64,000 nucleotides of DNA from Streptomyces sp. NL15-2K (GTDB taxonomy: Bacteria > Actinomycetota > Actinomycetes > Streptomycetales > Streptomycetaceae): contig NZ_CP130630.1 of assembly GCF_030551255.1 (NCBI RefSeq), forward strand, positions 10,539,001 through 10,603,000. The letters run 5' to 3'. Of this stretch, positions 9,169-17,853 are shown piece after piece. A program made the position numbers and the translations under genes. Positions within the stretch are counted from its first letter, which is position 1. Every line of letters starts with the position of its first letter. The notes below the pieces were generated by a model. That model ran no database searches. It worked only from the letters and a program-made list of their open reading frames with translations, and was not told the DNA's origin.

Positions 9169-10329
9169 ATGTCCGCGTCCGTTTCCCCACCGCGCGTCGG
9201 CGTCTGGCTGATCGGGGCACGGGGCTCCGTCGCCACCACGGTCGTCGTGGGATGCGCCGCCGTCACCGCGGGTCTGCAACCGCCGACGGGACTGATCACC
9301 GAGACAGCCGCATTCGCCGACAGCGGCTTACCGGCCCTGTCGTCCCTCGTCTTCGGCGGCCACGACACGGTCGACTGCCCCCTGCCCAAGCGCGCGGAGG
9401 CACTGGCGGCCGGAGGCGTCCTGCCGCACGGCCTTGCGACGGCGGTCGGCGCCGAACTGGCCGCCGCCGACCGGGAGGTCAGGCCCGGCGGCCCACTCGC
9501 CGGGGACACGCGGGACGCGGAGGAGCTCATCGTCGCCTTCGCCGACGACCTACGGGACTTCGTACGGCGGCACGGCCTCGCGCGGGCGGTCGTGGTGAAC
9601 GTCGCCTCCACGGAACCGACGCCCACCGGCATCGAGCTCCCCGCCAGCTCTCTGTACGCGGCGGCGGCCCTGCGCGCGGGCTGCCCGTACGTGAACTTCA
9701 CCCCGTCGACCGGCCTGCACCACCCCGCGCTGGCCCAAGCGGCCCAGTCGTCGGGGCTGCCGTACGCGGGCCGCGACGGCAAGACCGGGCAGACGCTGCT
9801 GCGTTCGGTGCTGGGCCCCATGTTCGCGCAGCGGGCGCTCGCGGTCCGGGCCTGGTCCGGCACCAACCTGCTCGGCGGCGGAGACGGTGCCGCCCTGGCC
9901 GATCCGGCCGCCGCGGCGGCGAAGAACGCGGGCAAGGAACGGGTCCTCGCCGACACCCTCGGCACGACACCCGAGGGCGAGGTCCACATCGACGACGTCC
10001 CCGCGCTCGGCGACTGGAAGACCGCCTGGGACCACATCGCCTTCGACGGCTTCCTCGGCGCCCGCATGATCCTGCAGACCATCTGGCAGGGCTGCGACTC
10101 GGCCCTGGCCGCACCCCTGGTCCTCGACCTGGCCCGCCTGGTCTCCCGCGCCCACGAGAGGGGCCTGTCCGGACCGCTGTCCGAGCTGGGGTTCTACTTC
10201 AAGGATCCCGTCGGGGAAGGACCCTCGGCTCTGGGGGAGCAGTACGCGGTACTGCTGGGGTTCGCCCGGCGATTGCGGAGCGGTGCGGTGGCGCCGCGGG
10301 CGGACGAACACCCGGGGGAGGGCCGGTGA
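9169..10329 (+). CDS. Inositol-1-phosphate-synthase-like sugar-phosphate cyclase, first gene of ebo-type operon
   Basis: A 386-residue homologue of myo-inositol-1-phosphate synthase, an NAD-dependent enzyme that cyclises glucose 6-phosphate. Visible family features: the N-terminal Rossmann segment 'GVWLIGARGSVATT' (near residue 10), 'VVNVASTEP', 'CPYVNFTPSTG', the active-site-loop match 'GRDGKTGQTLLRS', 'NLLGGGDG' and 'LGDWKTAWDHIAFDGFLG'. The start is ATG 9169 behind GAGGAGG. Residue Leu54 is encoded by TTA (9328-9330), the only TTA I noticed in an intact gene of this window, so translation may depend on the bldA tRNA. The stop overlaps the next gene's GTG. In other ebo clusters this place is held by EboD, a dehydroquinate-synthase-type cyclase; here an inositol-type cyclase may supply the cyclitol. 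Activity on glucose 6-phosphate is not proven. Confidence 0.85.
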   Translation: MSASVSPPRVGVWLIGARGSVATTVVVGCAAVTAGLQPPTGLITETAAFADSGLPALSSLVFGGHDTVDCPLPKRAEALAAGGVLPHGLATAVGAELAAADREVRPGGPLAGDTRDAEELIVAFADDLRDFVRRHGLARAVVVNVASTEPTPTGIELPASSLYAAAALRAGCPYVNFTPSTGLHHPALAQAAQSSGLPYAGRDGKTGQTLLRSVLGPMFAQRALAVRAWSGTNLLGGGDGAALADPAAAAAKNAGKERVLADTLGTTPEGEVHIDDVPALGDWKTAWDHIAFDGFLGARMILQTIWQGCDSALAAPLVLDLARLVSRAHERGLSGPLSELGFYFKDPVGEGPSALGEQYAVLLGFARRLRSGAVAPRADEHPGEGR

Positions 10330-11480
10330 ACGGCCGACGCGATGCCCCGAGCCCGAACGGCGTGGACGCGATGGCCGGTCCGGGCCTGAACGGCGTGAGC
10401 GCGAGCGGTGCGGGCCTGGTCGGAGTGGGGACGGTAGGCAGGGGACCGAGCCGCGCCGCCGGCGCGCAGGCGTGGACCGAACTGCTCCGCCTCCCAGCCC
10501 TGTTCACGGTCCCGGGAGACGCCCTCGCCGGTGCCGCGGCAGCCGCCGCGCGCCCCAACCCCCGCACCCTGCTCGCCATCTGTTCCTCCCTGTGCCTGTA
10601 CGAGGCAGGCATGGCCCTCAACGACTGGGCCGACCGGCACGAAGACGCAGCGGAACGCCCGCACCGTCCCCTGCCCTCCGGCCGCATCCGCCCCACGGCG
10701 GCCCTCGCGGCAGCCTGCGCGTTCACCGGCGCGGGCCTGTCCCTGGCCGCCCGCGCCGGCCGCCCAGCCCTGGCCGTCGCGACCCCTCTCGCCGCGACGG
10801 TCTGGGCATACGACCTCCTCCTGAAGCGCACCCCGGCAGGCCCGTTCGCGATGGCGGCGGCGCGCGGTCTGGACCTGCTCCTCGGCGCGGCAGCCACGAC
10901 GGGCGGCGCGACGCCAGCGGGTGATACGGGGACCACCGCGGGCTCTGCGCGCCGCGCCGGCGGCGTTCGCCGAGCCCTTCCGTCCGCCGCCCATCTCAGC
11001 GCACACACCCTCGCGGTCACGGCCGTGTCCCGCCGGGAGACCCGGGGCGGTTCACCCCTGGCCCCTCTGGCAGCGCTTGCCACGACCGGCGTACTGACCA
11101 GGCTCCTGACGCGCCCGCCCACCAGCCGGGTCACCACCGCGCCCCCGCCCGGGCGTCCCGGCCGACCGAACCGGCACGGCCGCCTCGACCTGCCCGACCG
11201 GGACTCAGCAAGCCCCCCTCGCCCAAGGCTGTCCCCGGCCGCCGCCCCGCGCACGGCTCTCGCCGCCGCCTACGCCGCAACCGCCGCCCGCCCCTACTTC
11301 CACGCCACGCTCAACCCCTCACCCCCGCTCACCCAACGAGCCGTCAGCGGCGGCATCCGCGCCATGATCCCGCTCCAGGCCGCACTCTCCGCCCGTTCCG
11401 GCGCGACCGCCACGGCGCTGCTCACCGCGGCGCTGGCCCCGATCGCGGGGAGATTCGCGAGGAAGGTGAGCATCACATGA
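10326..11480 (+). CDS. eboC: UbiA-family prenyltransferase (EboC-like)
   Basis: A 384-residue integral membrane prenyltransferase of the UbiA superfamily. It joins a polyprenyl diphosphate to a small acceptor. The first Asp-rich motif is clear (NDWADRHEDAAERPHRPLPSGR, near residue 100, here the Asp/Arg pattern NDxxDxxxDxxxRPxRPLxSG). The second is represented by 'YDLLLKR...RGLDLLLGA' near residue 165. The N-terminal 45 residues and a stretch around 195-310 are low-complexity, Pro/Arg/Gly-rich and unlike the core fold; hydrophobicity resumes toward the C-terminus. The GTG start overlaps the stop of the cyclase (GTGA), indicating coupling; an internal ATG at 10371 is an alternative. Position and motifs match EboC of ebo clusters. 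The natural inference is that the cyclase product is prenylated. Confidence 0.82.
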   Translation: MNGRRDAPSPNGVDAMAGPGLNGVSASGAGLVGVGTVGRGPSRAAGAQAWTELLRLPALFTVPGDALAGAAAAAARPNPRTLLAICSSLCLYEAGMALNDWADRHEDAAERPHRPLPSGRIRPTAALAAACAFTGAGLSLAARAGRPALAVATPLAATVWAYDLLLKRTPAGPFAMAAARGLDLLLGAAATTGGATPAGDTGTTAGSARRAGGVRRALPSAAHLSAHTLAVTAVSRRETRGGSPLAPLAALATTGVLTRLLTRPPTSRVTTAPPPGRPGRPNRHGRLDLPDRDSASPPRPRLSPAAAPRTALAAAYAATAARPYFHATLNPSPPLTQRAVSGGIRAMIPLQAALSARSGATATALLTAALAPIAGRFARKVSIT

Positions 11481-12469
11481 CCGCCGAAGCCCTCCCTTCC
11501 TCCGCAGGCACCCCGTTCCACTTCGGCTACGGCACCAACGGCCTCGCCGACCTCCGCCTCGACGACGCCCTCGTCCTCCTCGCCGATCTCGGTTACGACG
11601 GCGTCGGGCTGACCCTCGACCACATGCATCTCGACCCGCTCGCCCCGGACCTTCCCGCCCGTACCCGCCGTCTCGCGCACCGACTGGACGCGCTCGGCCT
11701 GACGGTCACCGTGGAGACGGGCGCCCGCTATGTGCTCGACCCGCGTCGCAAACACGGCCCCTCTCTGCTGGACCCCGACCCGGACGACCGCGCCCGACGC
11801 GTCGACCTGCTGATCCGCGCCGTACAGGTCGCCGCCGACCTCGGCGCCCACGCCGTCCACTGCTTCAGCGGCGTCACCCCGGCAGGCACCGACACGCACA
11901 CGGCGTGGAAACGGCTGGCCGAGGCCCTCGGGCCCGTCCTGGACGCCGCCACCAACGCCGGCATCCCCCTGGCCGTCGAACCCGAGCCCGGCCATCTCCT
12001 CGCCACCCTCGATGACTTCCACCACCTCCGTCGCGTTCTCGGGGACCCGCACCACCTCGGTCTGACCCTCGACATCGGCCACTGCCAGTGCCTCGAACCG
12101 CTCCCACCCCCCGACTGCGTACGCGCCGCCGCTCCTTGGCTGCGCCACGTCCAGATCGAGGACATGCGCCGCGGCACCCACGAACACCTCCCTCTCGGAG
12201 ACGGGAAGATCGACTTCCCGCCCGTCCTCGCCGCCCTGTCCGCCGTCGGCTACCAGGGCCTGACCGTCGTCGAACTGCCCCGCCACTCCCACGCGGGCCC
12301 CCACTTCGCCGAGCTCTCCCTTCCGTTCCTCCGCCGCGCGGCAGCCGTCGCGGCGGTTCGCAGGACCGCGACGCCGCCCAGCGCTCTCCGCCGGCCAGTC
12401 CCGCCGCGCACCCCGCACCTCGCACCCCCAGGCGAGCCCTCCGCCACCCCTGAAGGGAGCACACCATGA
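11477..12469 (+). CDS. Xylose-isomerase-like TIM-barrel protein in the ebo-type operon
   Basis: A 330-residue TIM-barrel protein of the sugar phosphate isomerase/epimerase group. It starts with 'FHFGYGTNGLADLRLDDAL' and keeps barrel metal-ligand candidates: Glu in 'VEPEPGHLLATLDD', Asp/His in 'LTLDIGHCQC', His in 'RHVQIEDMRRGTHEH' and a late Glu in 'LTVVELPRHSH'. The 'EPEPG' and 'DxxHC' segments are shared with the EboE protein later in the operon, so the two may be paralogues. The C-terminal 45 residues are Pro/Ala/Arg-rich and probably disordered. The ATG overlaps the UbiA stop and its own stop overlaps the eboA ATG. Its reaction is unknown; isomerising or epimerising a cyclitol or sugar precursor fits the setting. 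Confidence 0.82.
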   Translation: MTAEALPSSAGTPFHFGYGTNGLADLRLDDALVLLADLGYDGVGLTLDHMHLDPLAPDLPARTRRLAHRLDALGLTVTVETGARYVLDPRRKHGPSLLDPDPDDRARRVDLLIRAVQVAADLGAHAVHCFSGVTPAGTDTHTAWKRLAEALGPVLDAATNAGIPLAVEPEPGHLLATLDDFHHLRRVLGDPHHLGLTLDIGHCQCLEPLPPPDCVRAAAPWLRHVQIEDMRRGTHEHLPLGDGKIDFPPVLAALSAVGYQGLTVVELPRHSHAGPHFAELSLPFLRRAAAVAAVRRTATPPSALRRPVPPRTPHLAPPGEPSATPEGSTP

Positions 12470-13182
12470 CCCATCCCCATGCCGCCCCGGACACCCCCGC
12501 GTCGGACACCCCGGGCACCACCCTCGCCCGCACCCCGCTGGACGTCCTGCGCAGCCACGTCAACGCCCACCTCGGCGCAGCCGCCCGTGCCTGGCTCGAC
12601 CAGGCCCTCGACGAGGCCGCCGCCCATCCCGGCACGCACGGACCCATCTCCATATGGGAGCTGCGTCTCGCCGAGGCCGGACGCCGCTGCGGCCCCGAGC
12701 ACGCCGACGCCGTCCGTGTCCTCATCCTGAACGCGGCCAGAGCCGACCCGGACGCCCTCGCTCGCGTCTACGCCCAGGGCACCGCAGCCGAACGCCGGGC
12801 CGTCCTGCACGCCTTGCCCCACCTGGTGCCGGGCCCCGAGGCCGTCCCGCTTGTCGAGGACGCCCTGCGCACCAACGACACCCGACTCCTCGCCGCCGCC
12901 CTCGGCCCGTACGCCGCCCGGCACCTCGCCGCTCACCACTGGCGGCACGCCGTCCTGAAATGCCTCTTCACCGGCGTGGCCGTGGCCGAGGTGGCCGACC
13001 TGGAGCGGCGCGCCCGCGGCGACAGCGAACTCGCCCGCATGCTCGGCGACTACGCCGCCGAACGCACCGCCGCGGGCCGCCCCGTCCCCGAAGACCTCTC
13101 CCGCGTCCTGGCCCTGACCGACCCCATGTCCCCGCCGCCGGCCGAGCACGGCATCCGCGGCCCCGACGGCAAGGAGTCCTGA
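12466..13182 (+). CDS. eboA: EboA-like protein
   Basis: A 238-residue soluble, largely helical protein matching the EboA family by its central pattern: 'RAWLDQALDEAA', 'ARADPDALARVYAQGTAAERRAVLHAL', 'ALRTNDTRLLAAALGPYAARHL' and 'HWRHAVLKCLFTGVAVAEV'. EboA has no known catalytic activity; the HEAT-like alpha-helical character suggests a binding or scaffold role. In cyanobacteria the ebo genes are needed to move the scytonemin precursor to the periplasm, which is established only there. Here it sits between a TIM-barrel enzyme and the TatD-like EboB with 4-bp (ATGA) and TGATG junctions. Identification rests on the combination of sequence pattern and exact neighbourhood. Confidence 0.8.
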   Translation: MTHPHAAPDTPASDTPGTTLARTPLDVLRSHVNAHLGAAARAWLDQALDEAAAHPGTHGPISIWELRLAEAGRRCGPEHADAVRVLILNAARADPDALARVYAQGTAAERRAVLHALPHLVPGPEAVPLVEDALRTNDTRLLAAALGPYAARHLAAHHWRHAVLKCLFTGVAVAEVADLERRARGDSELARMLGDYAAERTAAGRPVPEDLSRVLALTDPMSPPPAEHGIRGPDGKES

Positions 13183-14072
13183 TGCGCATCTTCGACCCCC
13201 ACATCCACATGACGTCACGGACCACCGACGACTACGAGGCCATGCACGCCGCCGGCGTCCGCGCCGTCGTCGAGCCGTCCTTCTGGCTCGGCCAGCCCCG
13301 CACCTCACCCGACTCCTTCCTCGACTACTTCGACTCCCTGCTCGGCTGGGAACCCTTCCGCGCCGCGCAATACGGCATCGCCCACCACTGCACCATCGCC
13401 CTCAACCCCAAGGAGGCGGGCGACCCGCGCTGCGTCCCCGTCCTCGACGAACTGCCCCGGTATCTCGTCAAGGACCAGGTCGTGGCCGTCGGCGAGATCG
13501 GCTACGACTCGATGACCCCCGCCGAGGACACCGCCCTCGCCGCGCAGCTCCAGCTCGCCGCCGACCACGAGCTGCCCGCCCTCGTCCACACCCCGCACCG
13601 CGACAAGCTCGCCGGCCTGCGCCGCACCCTCGACGTGGTCCGGGAGTCCGCCCTCGCTCCGGAACGGGTCCTGGTCGACCACCTCAACGAGACCACCGTC
13701 AAGGAGGCCAAGGACAGCGGCTGCTGGCTGGGCTTCTCCGTCTATCCGGACACCAAGATGGACGAGGAGCGGATGATCGAGATCCTGCGCGCCTACGGAC
13801 CCGAACAGGTGCTGGTGAACTCCGCCGCCGACTGGGGCCGCAGCGATCCCCTCAAGACCCGCAAGGTCGGTGACCTGATGCTCGCCGAGGGCTTCACCGA
13901 GGACGACGTCGACCGGGTGCTGTGGCGCAACCCCGTCGCCTTCTACGGCCTGAGCGGCCGCCTAGCCCTCGACGTCGCGGCCACGCAGGCCACCCACGAA
14001 GGCAACTCCATCCTGCGCGGCGCCCCGAGAGACCCGGACGAGGCGGCCGGCGCCCTGTCCCCGGGGGCGTGA
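13182..14072 (+). CDS. eboB: TatD-like metal-dependent hydrolase (EboB-like)
   Basis: A 296-residue amidohydrolase-fold protein. The N-terminal metal motif is 'IFDPHIHMTSRT' (His7-x-His9), with 'VAVGEIGYDS' supplying the conserved Glu, 'LPALVHTPHRDK' a His, and 'VLVDHLNETT' and 'VLVNSAADWGRSD' the later His and Asp. TatD enzymes are nucleases or related hydrolases, whereas EboB proteins form a separate branch of unknown substrate. ATG 13182 shares its A with the TGA of eboA (TGATG). The much longer upstream reading frame has no support and overlaps eboA. The place in the operon, together with EboA and EboE, supports the assignment. Confidence 0.85.
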   Translation: MRIFDPHIHMTSRTTDDYEAMHAAGVRAVVEPSFWLGQPRTSPDSFLDYFDSLLGWEPFRAAQYGIAHHCTIALNPKEAGDPRCVPVLDELPRYLVKDQVVAVGEIGYDSMTPAEDTALAAQLQLAADHELPALVHTPHRDKLAGLRRTLDVVRESALAPERVLVDHLNETTVKEAKDSGCWLGFSVYPDTKMDEERMIEILRAYGPEQVLVNSAADWGRSDPLKTRKVGDLMLAEGFTEDDVDRVLWRNPVAFYGLSGRLALDVAATQATHEGNSILRGAPRDPDEAAGALSPGA

Positions 14073-14075
14073 CCG

Positions 14076-15284
14076 ATGCGCTTCCGCCACCCCGACGGCA
14101 CCACCGTCCATCTCGCCTACTGCACCAACGTCCACCCCGCCGAAACCCTCGACGGCGTCCTCGCCCAGCTCCGCGACCACTGCGAACCCGTCCGCCGCCG
14201 CCTCGGCCGCGACCGTCTCGGCATCGGCCTGTGGCTCGCCAGGGACGCGGCGCACGCCCTCGTCACGGACCCGTCCGCCCTGCGGGGCCTGCGCACCGAA
14301 CTCGACCGGCGCGGCCTCGAGGTCGTCACCCTCAACGGCTTCCCATATCAGGGCTTCGGCGCCGAAGTGGTCAAGTACCGCGTGTACAAGCCGGACTGGG
14401 CCGATCCCGAGCGCCTCGACCACACCACCGCCCTGGCCCGCGTCCTGGCCGGACTCCTGCCCGACGACGTCACCGAGGGCAGCATCTCCACCCTGCCGCT
14501 CGCCTGGCGCACCGACCTGCTCGTACCGCCCGGCTCCGCACCGGCGGACGGGACGCCGGCGGCGGAGCGCGCGGAGACGGCCCGTACCTGCCTCGCCGGC
14601 CTTGCCGAGCGTCTGGACGCACTGGCGGAGCTGACCGGCCGCTCCATCCGCGTCGGCCTGGAACCCGAACCCGGCTGCGTCGTCGAGACCACCGGCGACG
14701 CCATCGCCCCGCTGGCCGCGATCGGCCACGACCGGATCGGCATCTGTGTCGACACCTGCCATCTCGCCACCTCCTTCGAAGACCCGCACACCGTCCTGGA
14801 CGCGCTCGCCGGGGCCGGCATCCCCGTCGTCAAGTCCCAGCTCTCGGCCGCCCTGCACGCCGAACACCCCCATCTGCCCGAGGTCCGCGCCGCCCTCGCA
14901 GCCTTCGACGAACCCCGTTTCCTGCACCAGACCCGCACCGCGACGTCCGCCGGCCTGCGCGGAACCGACGACCTCGGCGAGGCCCTCGCGGGCGACACCC
15001 TTCCCGACGCGGCCCCGTGGCGTGCCCACTTCCACGTCCCGCTGCACGCGGCCCCCGCCGCGCCCCTCACCTCCACGCTCCCCGTGCTGAAGGCCGCCCT
15101 GACCCGGCTCGTCGGCGGCCCGCACCCGCTCACCCGCCACCTCGAGGTCGAGACCTACACCTGGCAGGCGCTCCCGCCCGAGCTCCGGCCCCGTGGCCGG
15201 GCCCAGCTCGCCGACGGCATCGCCGCCGAACTGGCGCTGGCCCGTGACCTGTTGACGGACCTCGGCCTGAAGGAGCTGCCATGA
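14076..15284 (+). CDS. eboE: EboE-like sugar isomerase/epimerase-family protein
   Basis: A 402-residue TIM-barrel protein of the EboE type ('metabolite traffic' protein). Distinctive segments are 'VHLAYCTNVHPAETLDGVLAQL' at the N-terminus, 'TLNGFPYQGF', 'VKYRVYKPDWADPERL' (near residue 105), 'VGLEPEPGCVVE', 'GICVDTCHLATSFED' and 'VVKSQLSAALH'. The Glu and Asp/His of these segments are the likely metal ligands of an isomerase-like barrel. The C-terminal 'RHLEVETYTWQALPPE' is also characteristic. It starts 3 bp after the eboB stop, and its stop overlaps the ATG of the phosphodiesterase gene. The substrate is unknown. Confidence 0.87.
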   Translation: MRFRHPDGTTVHLAYCTNVHPAETLDGVLAQLRDHCEPVRRRLGRDRLGIGLWLARDAAHALVTDPSALRGLRTELDRRGLEVVTLNGFPYQGFGAEVVKYRVYKPDWADPERLDHTTALARVLAGLLPDDVTEGSISTLPLAWRTDLLVPPGSAPADGTPAAERAETARTCLAGLAERLDALAELTGRSIRVGLEPEPGCVVETTGDAIAPLAAIGHDRIGICVDTCHLATSFEDPHTVLDALAGAGIPVVKSQLSAALHAEHPHLPEVRAALAAFDEPRFLHQTRTATSAGLRGTDDLGEALAGDTLPDAAPWRAHFHVPLHAAPAAPLTSTLPVLKAALTRLVGGPHPLTRHLEVETYTWQALPPELRPRGRAQLADGIAAELALARDLLTDLGLKELP

Positions 15285-16699
15285 GCACCCGCGTCACAGG
15301 CGTGAGCACCCACCGGACCGCCCCGGGCCCGACCCCGCTCCTCGTCCTCGACGTCGTCGGCCTCACCCCCCGTCTCCTCCACCACATGCCCCACCTCAAG
15401 GCCCTCGCGCAGTCCGGTTCCCGCGCGCCGCTCGGCACCGTCCTGCCCGCCGTCACCTGCGCCGCCCAGTCCACCTTCCTGACCGGCACCCACCCCTCGG
15501 AGCACGGCATCGTCGGCAACGGCTGGTACTTCCGCGAACTCGGCGACGTACTCCTGTGGCGCCAGCACAACGGCCTGGTCGCCGGAGACAAACTCTGGGA
15601 CGCCGCCCGCCGCGCGCACCCCGGCTACACAGTCGCCAATATCTGCTGGTGGTACGCCATGGGCGCCGACACCGACATCACTGTCACCCCCCGTCCGATC
15701 TACTACGCCGACGGCCGCAAAGAACCCGACTGCTACACGCGCCCCGCCGACCTGCACGACGAACTCACCGAGAAACTCGGCACCTTTCCCCTCTTCCACT
15801 TCTGGGGACCCGGAGCGGACCTGGTCTCCAGCCGCTGGATCATCGACGCGACCCGGCACATCACACGCACCCGGCACCCCGACCTGACGCTCTGCTACCT
15901 CCCTCACCTCGACTACGACCTGCAACGGCACGGCCCCGACGACCCGCGCTCCCTGAAGGCCGCCGCCGACCTGGACACGGCCCTGGCTCCGCTCCTGGAC
16001 GACGCCCGCGCCGAGGGCCGAACGGTCGTCGCCCTGTCCGAGTACGGCATCACCCGCGCGGAGCGCCCCGTCGACATCAACCGTGCCCTGCGCCGCGCCG
16101 GACTGCTGGAGGTGCACACGCAGGACGGCATGGAGTACCTCGACCCGATGGCCTCCCGTGCCTTCGCCGTCGCCGACCACCAGATCGCCCACGTCTACGT
16201 CCGCCGGCCGGAGGACCTCGACGCGACCCGGGCCGCCCTCGACGGCCTGCCCGGCATCGAGCAACTCCTCGACGACGAGGGCAAGAAGGCCCACCATCTC
16301 GACCATCCGCGCTCGGGCGAGCTCGTCGCCGTCGCGGAGCCGGACGCCTGGTTCACGTACTACTACTGGCTCGACGACAGCCGAGCGCCCGACTTCGCAC
16401 GGCTGGTCGAGATCCACCGCAAACCCGGCTACGACCCCGTCGAACTCTTCATGGACCCGCTCGACCCCTACGTCAAGGTCAAGGCGGCCACGGCGCTGGC
16501 GCGCAAGAAGCTCGGCATGCGCTACCGCATGGCGGTCGTGCCCCTGGATCCCTCACCTATTCGCGGCAGCCACGGCCGCCTTCCCGCGAGCGACGACGAC
16601 GGTCCGCTCCTCATCTGCTCCACCCCCCGCGCTGTCGGCGACCGCGTCGCGGCCACCGACGTGAAAGCACTCCTGCTCCAACTGGCCGGTCTTTCCTGA
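15281..16699 (+). CDS. eboF: Alkaline-phosphatase-superfamily phosphodiesterase/nucleotide pyrophosphatase-like protein (EboF-like)
   Basis: A 472-residue member of the alkaline phosphatase / type I phosphodiesterase superfamily. The nucleophile motif is 'LPAVTCAAQSTFLTGTHPSEHG', in which Thr67 is the likely phosphorylated residue, preceded by the metal-binding Asp in 'LLVLDVVGLTP'. 'YLPHLDYDLQRHG' (Asp, His) and 'VVALSEYGIT' replace the usual later metal motifs; the normal 'SDHG' reads 'SEYG' here. 'FAVADHQIAHVYV' follows. Altered later ligands are a feature seen in ebo phosphodiesterases. No signal peptide is evident. It is the last gene of the coupled operon (ATGA overlap with eboE). It may remove a phosphate or nucleotidyl group from the prenylated product. 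Confidence 0.85.
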   Translation: MSTRVTGVSTHRTAPGPTPLLVLDVVGLTPRLLHHMPHLKALAQSGSRAPLGTVLPAVTCAAQSTFLTGTHPSEHGIVGNGWYFRELGDVLLWRQHNGLVAGDKLWDAARRAHPGYTVANICWWYAMGADTDITVTPRPIYYADGRKEPDCYTRPADLHDELTEKLGTFPLFHFWGPGADLVSSRWIIDATRHITRTRHPDLTLCYLPHLDYDLQRHGPDDPRSLKAAADLDTALAPLLDDARAEGRTVVALSEYGITRAERPVDINRALRRAGLLEVHTQDGMEYLDPMASRAFAVADHQIAHVYVRRPEDLDATRAALDGLPGIEQLLDDEGKKAHHLDHPRSGELVAVAEPDAWFTYYYWLDDSRAPDFARLVEIHRKPGYDPVELFMDPLDPYVKVKAATALARKKLGMRYRMAVVPLDPSPIRGSHGRLPASDDDGPLLICSTPRAVGDRVAATDVKALLLQLAGLS

Positions 16700-16757
16700 C
16701 TGGTCACAAGTGAAGCACTCACCACTGACAACGCCCCGTGACCTGGAGGAGTTCCAG

Positions 16758-17819
16758 ATGAGCCGCACACCTCGCACGGCCCGAACGAGCAAGGCGCACG
16801 ACCCCGGACTGGCGCACCGCCTCAGCAGACGAGGGATGCTCGGCGTCGCCGCCGGCGCCACCGCCGCCGCGCTGCTCGGCGCCGCCGCGGCCCCCGCCAC
16901 GGCAGCTGCCGCCGCGGAAACCTCCGCCGCGGGCCGGGGCCGTCCCGTCCTGCCTCCCGGCCGGCTCGGCATCCAGCTCTACAGCCTGCGTGACAAGGTC
17001 TCCACGCTGGGCTTCGCCCCCGTCTTCGCCGAACTCGAGAAGTACGGCTACGACGAGGTCGAGTTCGCCGGATACACGCAAGGAGCGGCGGGCGCGATCA
17101 CCCTCGCCCAGCTCAAGCGGCTGGCCAGGAACCACGGCCTGAACCCGATCGGCAGCCACGTCGGCTACTACTCCAGCGACCCGAACGCCTACACCTTCGC
17201 CCAGAACCTCACGAAGGTCCTCGACGACGCCCAGGCCCTCGGCCTCAAGCACATCGGCACCGCCGCCGGCCCGTTCCGCTACGGCTCCACCGTCGACGCG
17301 TGGAAGCGCGCGGCCGAGGACTTCAACACCTACGGCGCGGCGGCCAGGGCACGCGGCATGAAGTTCTACCAGCACAACCACTCCGAGGAATTCTCCTTCG
17401 CCACCGACAACCCCAAAGTCCGTCTCTACGACGTGCTGCTCGCCGAGACCGACCCCGACCTCGTGTACCTGGAGATGGACATCTACTGGGCGTACTCGGG
17501 CCAGTTCCGCTTCTCCAAGCGGCCCGACGGCACGCCCGCACCCTTCGAACCCCTCGACTACGTCCTCAAGCAGCCCGACCGCTACCCGCTCTTCCACGTC
17601 AAGGACGGGGTGAGCGACCCGGCCAACCAGTACGGCTACCGCATGGTCGACGTCGGCGACGGCGACATCGACTACCAGAGGTTCATCTCGGCTGTGACCC
17701 GGCTGCGCGGCCAGCGGTTCGCCCACCACTGGCAGGCCGAGCACGACAATCCGACCGAGTCCTTCACGTTCGCCCGCCGGTCCAGTGAGCACCTGCACTC
17801 GCTGCGCGAGAAGTGCTGA
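16758..17819 (+). CDS. Tat-exported sugar isomerase/epimerase-like TIM-barrel protein
   Basis: A 353-residue protein with a twin-arginine signal (LSRRGMLGVAAG, around residue 30, then an Ala-rich hydrophobic stretch ending at ATAAAAAE). The mature TIM barrel begins 'GRLGIQLYSLRDKVSTLGF'. Likely metal ligands are in 'FYQHNHSEEF', 'LVYLEMDIYWAYSG', 'PLFHVKDG' and 'HHWQAEHDN'. I chose ATG 16758 because GGAGGA lies 7 bp upstream; the ATG at 16710 has no ribosome site. It is 58 bp after the ebo-type operon on the same strand. An exported isomerase-like barrel is unusual for the fold but is common in Streptomyces clusters of secreted sugar dehydrogenases and DUF1080 proteins. A terminator arm follows its stop codon by 12 bp. 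Confidence 0.88.
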   Translation: MSRTPRTARTSKAHDPGLAHRLSRRGMLGVAAGATAAALLGAAAAPATAAAAAETSAAGRGRPVLPPGRLGIQLYSLRDKVSTLGFAPVFAELEKYGYDEVEFAGYTQGAAGAITLAQLKRLARNHGLNPIGSHVGYYSSDPNAYTFAQNLTKVLDDAQALGLKHIGTAAGPFRYGSTVDAWKRAAEDFNTYGAAARARGMKFYQHNHSEEFSFATDNPKVRLYDVLLAETDPDLVYLEMDIYWAYSGQFRFSKRPDGTPAPFEPLDYVLKQPDRYPLFHVKDGVSDPANQYGYRMVDVGDGDIDYQRFISAVTRLRGQRFAHHWQAEHDNPTESFTFARRSSEHLHSLREKC

Positions 17820-17830
17820 CAGCCGTACAC

Positions 17831-17850
17831 ACGTGAGGAGGCCCTCCCCG
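17831..17850. terminator. Left arm of a bidirectional terminator split by the IS30 element
   Basis: These 20 bases (ACGTGAGGAGGCCCTCCCCG) are the exact reverse complement of 19189-19208. Without the IS they would form a 20-bp stem with loop GTT between two convergent genes, 12 bp past the stop on the left and 10 bp past the stop on the right. Confidence 0.8.
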
Positions 17851-17853
17851 GTT

